A DNA stretch of 64,000 nucleotides from Solimonas sp. Its GTDB lineage: Bacteria; Pseudomonadota; Gammaproteobacteria; Nevskiales; Nevskiaceae. Under the pieces are notes generated by a model. That model saw only the letters and a list, made by a program, of their open reading frames with translations, ran no database searches and was not told the DNA's origin. The stretch is taken from contig JASBRP010000010.1 in the NCBI GenBank assembly GCA_030149365.1, forward strand, positions 32,751-96,750, read 5' to 3'. Below, piece after piece: positions 59,524 to 64,000 of the stretch; the stretch's first letter is position 1; each line of letters starts with the position of its first letter. The position numbers and the translations under genes were made by a program.

Positions 59524-60946
59524 GCGATGGCGTGGCTGGAGGGTGCTGGTGGCACTCTGCGGTGTGGTGCTGCAGGGCCAGGCGGCGGCGGATTGGCGTG
59601 AAGACCCCTTCTCAACCGAGCGCCAGCTGCCGCTGCCGGTAAGCGAGCGGCTGGCGAGCCTGGGGCTGCCTTGCGCGGGCGCCCTGCCCCAACCGCTCAC
59701 GCCGCTGGATGCGGTGCGTCACGCGCTCTGCGAGCACCCTCAGACACGCCAGGCCTGGGCCGCGGTGGAGGCTCAGGCGGCGGCGGTGGGCCTGGGGCAG
59801 TCCGCCTACTGGCCCGGCGTGAGCGCCGCTGTGGGGCTCAGCCGGGTGCACGTGGCCAGCGAGTATCCCGGGCAGCCGGAGCTGGATTCGTCGTTCGATG
59901 GCCGCAGCAGCGGGCAGTCGCTGGGGCTGGACTGGGTGCTGTACGACTTCGGGCTGCGCGCGGCCAGCCTGCGGCGCGAGCGCGCGTTGTTCGTGGCGGC
60001 CTGCGCTTCGCAGAACGAGACGATCCTGGCGGTCTTCCTGGCGACCGCACGGGCGTACTTCGCGGCAGAGCAGGCGCAGGCCACCCTGGCCACGGAGATG
60101 CAGGCGGAGCAGGCCGCGCAGCAAAGTGCGGAGGTGGCGGCGGCCCGGATGGCCGCGGGCGTGGGGCTGGAGGCGGACCGGCTGCAGGCGCAGACGGCCC
60201 ACGCACTGGCCCGCCTCAACCGTATCCAGGCGCAGGAGAAGCGCGAGAGCGCCTGGGGTGTGCTGGCGTCGGCCATCGGGCTGCGGCCCGGCACGCCGAT
60301 CCTGCTGCCGGTGGCCGATGACGCGGCGATGGACGCGCCGGATCTGGACGCACGAATCGACGCGCTGATGGAGCGTGCACAGCAACTGCACCCACGCATC
60401 GCGGCGGCGCGGGCGCAGTTGCAGGCGGCGCAGGAGGCCGTTGCTGCGGAGAGGGCCGGCGGGCGTCCGCGCCTGGCGTTCTCGGCCTTTGCCGAGCGCA
60501 GCGATACGCCAGTGGATCGCGTGTCGAGCCGGCAGCAGATCGAGACCTCCAGCCTGGGGCTGCGGCTCAGCGCGCCGCTGTTCGAGGGCTTCGGTCGGGG
60601 TTATCGCATCCGCCAGGCGGAGGCGCTGCGGACGGGGCGCGAAGCGGAGTTGCTGGCGGCGCGGCAGGATGTGGCGCAGGCGGTGTGGGAGAGCTATGTC
60701 GCCGTGCGCGGCAGCGCGGAGGCGCGCCGGGCCAGCCGCAGCCTGCTGGACAGCGCCGGGCAGTCCCATGCGCTGGCCGCGGGGCGCTACCAGGCGGGAG
60801 TCGGCACCCTGCTGGAGCTGCTGCGGGCGCAGTCCGACCTGGCGCTGGCGCGCCAGCAGGAGGTGATGGCGCGCACGCGCTGGCGGCTGGCGCGGCTGGA
60901 GCTGGCGGCGAGTTTGGGGCGGATTGATTTCGGGATGCTGCGGTGA
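59516..60946 (+). CDS. TolC-family outer membrane protein
   Basis: LTPLDAVRHALCEHPQTRQAWAAVEAQAAAVGLGQSAYWPGVSAAVGLS; overlaps PCAT stop. Confidence 0.92.
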   Translation: MAERWRGWRVLVALCGVVLQGQAAADWREDPFSTERQLPLPVSERLASLGLPCAGALPQPLTPLDAVRHALCEHPQTRQAWAAVEAQAAAVGLGQSAYWPGVSAAVGLSRVHVASEYPGQPELDSSFDGRSSGQSLGLDWVLYDFGLRAASLRRERALFVAACASQNETILAVFLATARAYFAAEQAQATLATEMQAEQAAQQSAEVAAARMAAGVGLEADRLQAQTAHALARLNRIQAQEKRESAWGVLASAIGLRPGTPILLPVADDAAMDAPDLDARIDALMERAQQLHPRIAAARAQLQAAQEAVAAERAGGRPRLAFSAFAERSDTPVDRVSSRQQIETSSLGLRLSAPLFEGFGRGYRIRQAEALRTGREAELLAARQDVAQAVWESYVAVRGSAEARRASRSLLDSAGQSHALAAGRYQAGVGTLLELLRAQSDLALARQQEVMARTRWRLARLELAASLGRIDFGMLR

Positions 60947-61027
60947 ATCCGCTTGTCATCCGTCTCCCATTGCGAGAGAGGGGGAACCATCAAGGCGTAG
61001 CGACTCCCTGAAAATTCCCCCTCTCCT

Positions 61028-61073
61028 CGGCAACTGCTCCTGCGTTGCCCTACCTCGGGCATCCATGCCCTCG
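61028..61073. repeat. Intergenic element copy
   Basis: CGGCAACTGCTCCTGCGTTGCCCTACCTCGGGCATCCATGCCCTCG identical to 24145-24190. Confidence 0.8.
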
Positions 61074-61110
61074 CCTACCCCTCTCCCGCAGGGGGAGAGG
61101 GGAAAATGGC

Positions 61111-61296
61111 TTACTGCGTGCGCTGCCCCACCCGGAATCCCGCCGCCGCCTTCTCCCGCAACTCCTCCGGCCAGCGCGATACCTCCACGCTCACTTCGTA
61201 GGCCGCGGCGGCGATGATCTGCGCGATGCGGGCGGCGCTGGATTCCAGCTCGGCTTCGTAGGCCTCGTCGGCCTGCGGCTGCTGCGCGGCGGCCAT
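61111..61296 (-). CDS. Small hypothetical protein (61 aa)
   Basis: MAAAQQPQADEAYEAELESSAARIAQIIAAAAYEVSVEVSRWPEELREKAAAGFRVGQRTQ; immediately 3' of desaturase gene. Confidence 0.55.
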   Translation of the reverse strand: MAAAQQPQADEAYEAELESSAARIAQIIAAAAYEVSVEVSRWPEELREKAAAGFRVGQRTQ

Positions 61297-61298
61297 GA

Positions 61299-62423
61299 TC
61301 AGGCCGCCAGCGGCAGCTCGTGCGGCTGCTCGGCGTCGTTGGCCGGCACGGTGGCGCCGGTGCTGGGCTTGCGGCGGCCGGGGAGCGACAGCTTGGCGAT
61401 GCGCTTCCAGGTGCTGAGGGTCTGCTGGAAGAAGGAGCCGGTGTTGTACGGCAGGCCGTGCTTCTTGCAGATGGCCTGCACCTCGGGCGAGATCTCGGCG
61501 TAGCGGTGCGCCGGCAGGTCCGGGAACAGGTGGTGCTCGATCTGGAAGCTGAGGTTGCCGCTCATGATGTGCATGAGCTTGCCGCCGTGGAAGTTGGCCG
61601 AGCCCAGCAGCTGGCGCACGTACCACTGGCCGCGGGTCTCGTCCTTGATCACGGACTCGGGGAACTGCTCGACGTCTTCCGGGAAATGGCCGTTGAAGAT
61701 GACGGCGCAGGCCCAGACGTTGCGCGCCAGGTTGGCGGCGACGTTGCCGGCGAACACGAGCGGCGCCATCGGGCCGCCCAGCAGCGGGAAGACCACGTAG
61801 TCCTTGGCCAGCTGCTTGCGCATCTTCTTCCACACCGGCTTGAACTCTTCCTTCAGCTGCGCGCCGGTCTTGGTCTTGTAGATCAGGACCTCTTCGAGCT
61901 TGAGGTTCTGCACGGCGACGAAGTGCTGGAAGAAGGTGTGCAGGATGACCGTCAGCGGCAGGTTGGCGAGGAAGCGCGGCTCCCACTTCTGCTCTTCGGA
62001 CATGCGCAGCAGGCCGTAGCCGATGTCATGGTCGCGGTTGAGCACGTTGGTGTAGGTGTGGTGCTCGTAGTTGTGCGTCAGCTTCCAGTTCTTGGCGGTG
62101 TCGGCGCTGTCCCAGTCGAACTTCTGCGAGTTCAGCGCGGGGTCGCCCATGAAGTCGTACTGGCCGTGCATGACGTTGTGGCCGATCTCCATGTTGTCCA
62201 GGATCTTGGAGGCGCCCAGGGCGGCGACGCCCAGCGGCCAGGCCGGCGGGATCATGAGCATGACGCGGCCGGCGACTTCCAGCTGGCGCTGGCGGCGGAT
62301 GATGCCGCGGATGTACTGCGCGTCGCGCTCGCCGAGGTCGGCGAGGACGCGGTTGCGGATGGCGTCCAGCTCGGTGCCGATGGCTTCGAACTGTTCCTTG
62401 CTCAGCTTGTTGAAGATACCCAT
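61299..62423 (-). CDS. Fatty acid desaturase
   Basis: His boxes: HNVMHGQ, HNYEHHT, QIEHHLFP. Confidence 0.95.
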   Translation of the reverse strand: MGIFNKLSKEQFEAIGTELDAIRNRVLADLGERDAQYIRGIIRRQRQLEVAGRVMLMIPPAWPLGVAALGASKILDNMEIGHNVMHGQYDFMGDPALNSQKFDWDSADTAKNWKLTHNYEHHTYTNVLNRDHDIGYGLLRMSEEQKWEPRFLANLPLTVILHTFFQHFVAVQNLKLEEVLIYKTKTGAQLKEEFKPVWKKMRKQLAKDYVVFPLLGGPMAPLVFAGNVAANLARNVWACAVIFNGHFPEDVEQFPESVIKDETRGQWYVRQLLGSANFHGGKLMHIMSGNLSFQIEHHLFPDLPAHRYAEISPEVQAICKKHGLPYNTGSFFQQTLSTWKRIAKLSLPGRRKPSTGATVPANDAEQPHELPLAA

Positions 62424-62456
62424 GGTGGTTTCTCCTGATCCGTATTCGTTGTTTGT

Positions 62457-63578
62457 TTAGATGTCCAGGGTCACGGTGCCGACCGGCACGCTGACGCAGA
62501 TCTGGATTTCCTGTTCGCCGGCTTCGCTGAGCTCGCCGGTGCGAACGTCGCGCACGACGCCGTTGGTCTTGCGGCAGGTGCAGGCCTTGCAGATGCCCAT
62601 GCGGCAGCCGGACTCGGGGCGCAGGCCGGCGGCCTCGGCCTGGTCCAGCAGGGTGGCGCCGCTGTTGACGGCCAGGCGCTCGCTGCGGGCGAAGCGCACT
62701 TCGCCTTCGGCGCTGCCGCTGTCGATCACCAGCGGGGCGACGGTGAAGCGTTCCAGGTGCAGGCGCTCGGCCAGGCCGTCTTCCGACCAGACCTTTTCCA
62801 CGGCCTGCATCATCGCGGGCGGGCCGCAGAGGAAGGCGGTGGCTTCGCGGTAGTCCGGCACGGCCGCCTGCAGCTGCTCGCGGCTGAAGAAGCCCTGCAG
62901 CTCGCCACCCTGTTCGGGCTGGGCGTAGCAGCGGATCAGCTCGACGTTGGCGTGCTGCGCGGCGATCAGCGCCAGCTCGTTGGCGTAGATCATGTCGAGC
63001 GCGGTGTTGCAGTAGTGCAGGAAGGTGATGCGGCCCTGGTGCTTCTCGTCGAGCAGGGTGCGCAGCATGGACATCACCGGGGTGATGCCCGAGCCGCCGC
63101 TGATCAGCAGCACGCGATCCGGGCGCTGTTCCGGCAGGGCGAAGACGCCGTCGGCCTGCGACAGGGTGACAACGGTGCCGGCGGTGAGCGCGGTCTTCAG
63201 GTGCTTGGACACGAAGCCGCCGGCGTGGGCCTTGGCGGTGAGCTCGATCAGGCCGTCGGCGGCGTGCACGGAGTTGGCCGGGGAGTAGCAGCGCATGCGG
63301 CGCACGCCGTCGATCTCCACGGTGAGGCGCACGAACTGGCCGGCGCGGAAGCCCTGCCAGTTGCCGTTGGGGCGCAGCGTCAGCGTGATGCTGTCGGCGG
63401 TGCCGTGCTTCACGGCGACGATCTCGGCGCGCACTTCGTGCACGGACCAGGTGGGGTTGAACAGCTCGAGGTAGCGGTCCACGCCGTGCGGGGTGGTCAG
63501 CGTCTCGGCCAGGCGCGAGCTGAGGATGCGGCGCATGCCGGACTTCAGGAAGCTGCTGCTGGTGTTGGCGGTGTTCAT
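62457..63578 (-). CDS. Ferredoxin reductase with C-terminal 2Fe-2S domain
   Basis: RPNGNWQGFRAGQFVRLTVEIDGVRRMRCYSPANS; LISGGSGITPVMSMLR; CRMGICKACTCRKTNGVV. Confidence 0.93.
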   Translation of the reverse strand: MNTANTSSSFLKSGMRRILSSRLAETLTTPHGVDRYLELFNPTWSVHEVRAEIVAVKHGTADSITLTLRPNGNWQGFRAGQFVRLTVEIDGVRRMRCYSPANSVHAADGLIELTAKAHAGGFVSKHLKTALTAGTVVTLSQADGVFALPEQRPDRVLLISGGSGITPVMSMLRTLLDEKHQGRITFLHYCNTALDMIYANELALIAAQHANVELIRCYAQPEQGGELQGFFSREQLQAAVPDYREATAFLCGPPAMMQAVEKVWSEDGLAERLHLERFTVAPLVIDSGSAEGEVRFARSERLAVNSGATLLDQAEAAGLRPESGCRMGICKACTCRKTNGVVRDVRTGELSEAGEQEIQICVSVPVGTVTLDI

Positions 63579-63593
63579 CTGCGGCTCACGTTG

Positions 63594-63706
63594 GTGAACA
63601 AGTGTGTACCATCTTGTTCCGTGAGACTTCGCGTGTCAACAATTGTTCACTGAATTTTGTGAATTTGCTGTTTTTGAATGATTTTTAGTTAATTATTTCA
63701 GTGAAC
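63594..63706. promoter_or_regulatory. Cluster of GTGAAC/GTTCAC half-sites upstream of ferredoxin reductase-desaturase operon
   Basis: GTGAAC at 63594; GTTCACTGAA 63645-63654 inverted with TTCAGTGAAC 63697-63706; also GAACAAG...CTTGTTC. Confidence 0.5.
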
Positions 63707-63850
63707 GTTTTCGCATTATGCAGGGTTTCGGGGGTGTTCGGGGAGGGGCTTTGCGGGGAATGGGGGAACAATCCTGCAATCTGCGAGGCATCCGGTTGGG
63801 ACCGTGGGTTGTGCTCACGGCCAACGGCCACTCCTACGGGTGCTTTTCAT

Positions 63851-63908
63851 GTGGGAGGGACGCAAGTCGCGAGGGACGCTGGAAGATCGCGACTTGCGTC
63901 GCTCCCAC
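63851..63908. repeat. REP/BIME-like inverted repeat
   Basis: GTGGGAGGGACGCAAGTCGCGA ... TCGCGACTTGCGTCGCTCCCAC, 22-nt arms with one mismatch. Confidence 0.75.
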
Positions 63909-64000
63909 GAGGGGTGGGTTTTCAGCGGGGACCGGCGGATCCATGCAGGCGGCTTGTCGCGAGCAAGCTCGCTCCTACAGGTGCGTCCCTATGTAGGAGC

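Overview
High-GC proteobacterial chromosomal window; family content suggests a gammaproteobacterium, but this is inference. No rRNA, tRNA or CRISPR was recognised. From left to right: (1) ~0-11.7 kb, a minus-strand operon encoding a TonB receptor, penicillin-acylase-type Ntn hydrolase, ABC ATPase, ABC permease/M1 aminopeptidase fusion, 2,2-dialkylglycine decarboxylase and alanine dehydrogenase. This reads as a candidate pathway for degrading Aib-rich (peptaibol-like) peptides. (2) ~12.1-19.2 kb, GlcG-like, PQQ/cytochrome c dehydrogenase, CocE hydrolase, LysR regulator and PhyH-type dioxygenase genes. A previously unlisted multi-half-site motif (CTTATG-N5-CATAAG-N5-CTTATG) recurs upstream of the TonB operon, the CocE operon, lysR and phyH, suggesting one regulon. 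(3) ~20.6-26.5 kb, a lasso-peptide cluster with an ECF-like sigma factor, a 37-aa precursor missing from the ORF track, ABC exporter, PqqD-like B1, and divergently oriented B2 and C genes whose candidate start codons overlap on CATG. (4) ~26.5-43.1 kb, a lower-GC island with a DNA phosphorothioation set (dndA, dndBCDE, dnd-associated methyltransferase). It has no dndFGH but carries two extra DGQHR proteins, a GIY-YIG-like protein, a HEPN-like protein, a membrane protein and an IS3 remnant. (5) ~43.1-50.2 kb, a TetR-controlled RND efflux operon with intergenic repeats read through as coding sequence. (6) ~50.6-55.6 kb, cold-shock, MaoC-like, SDR, GFA, GST and WYL genes. (7) ~55.9-60.9 kb, a double-glycine-leader bacteriocin/microcin candidate with HlyD, C39-peptidase ABC and TolC-type export genes. 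(8) ~61.1-63.6 kb, a fatty-acid desaturase and ferredoxin reductase pair. All calls come from reading the sequence and the supplied translations; no database search was run.
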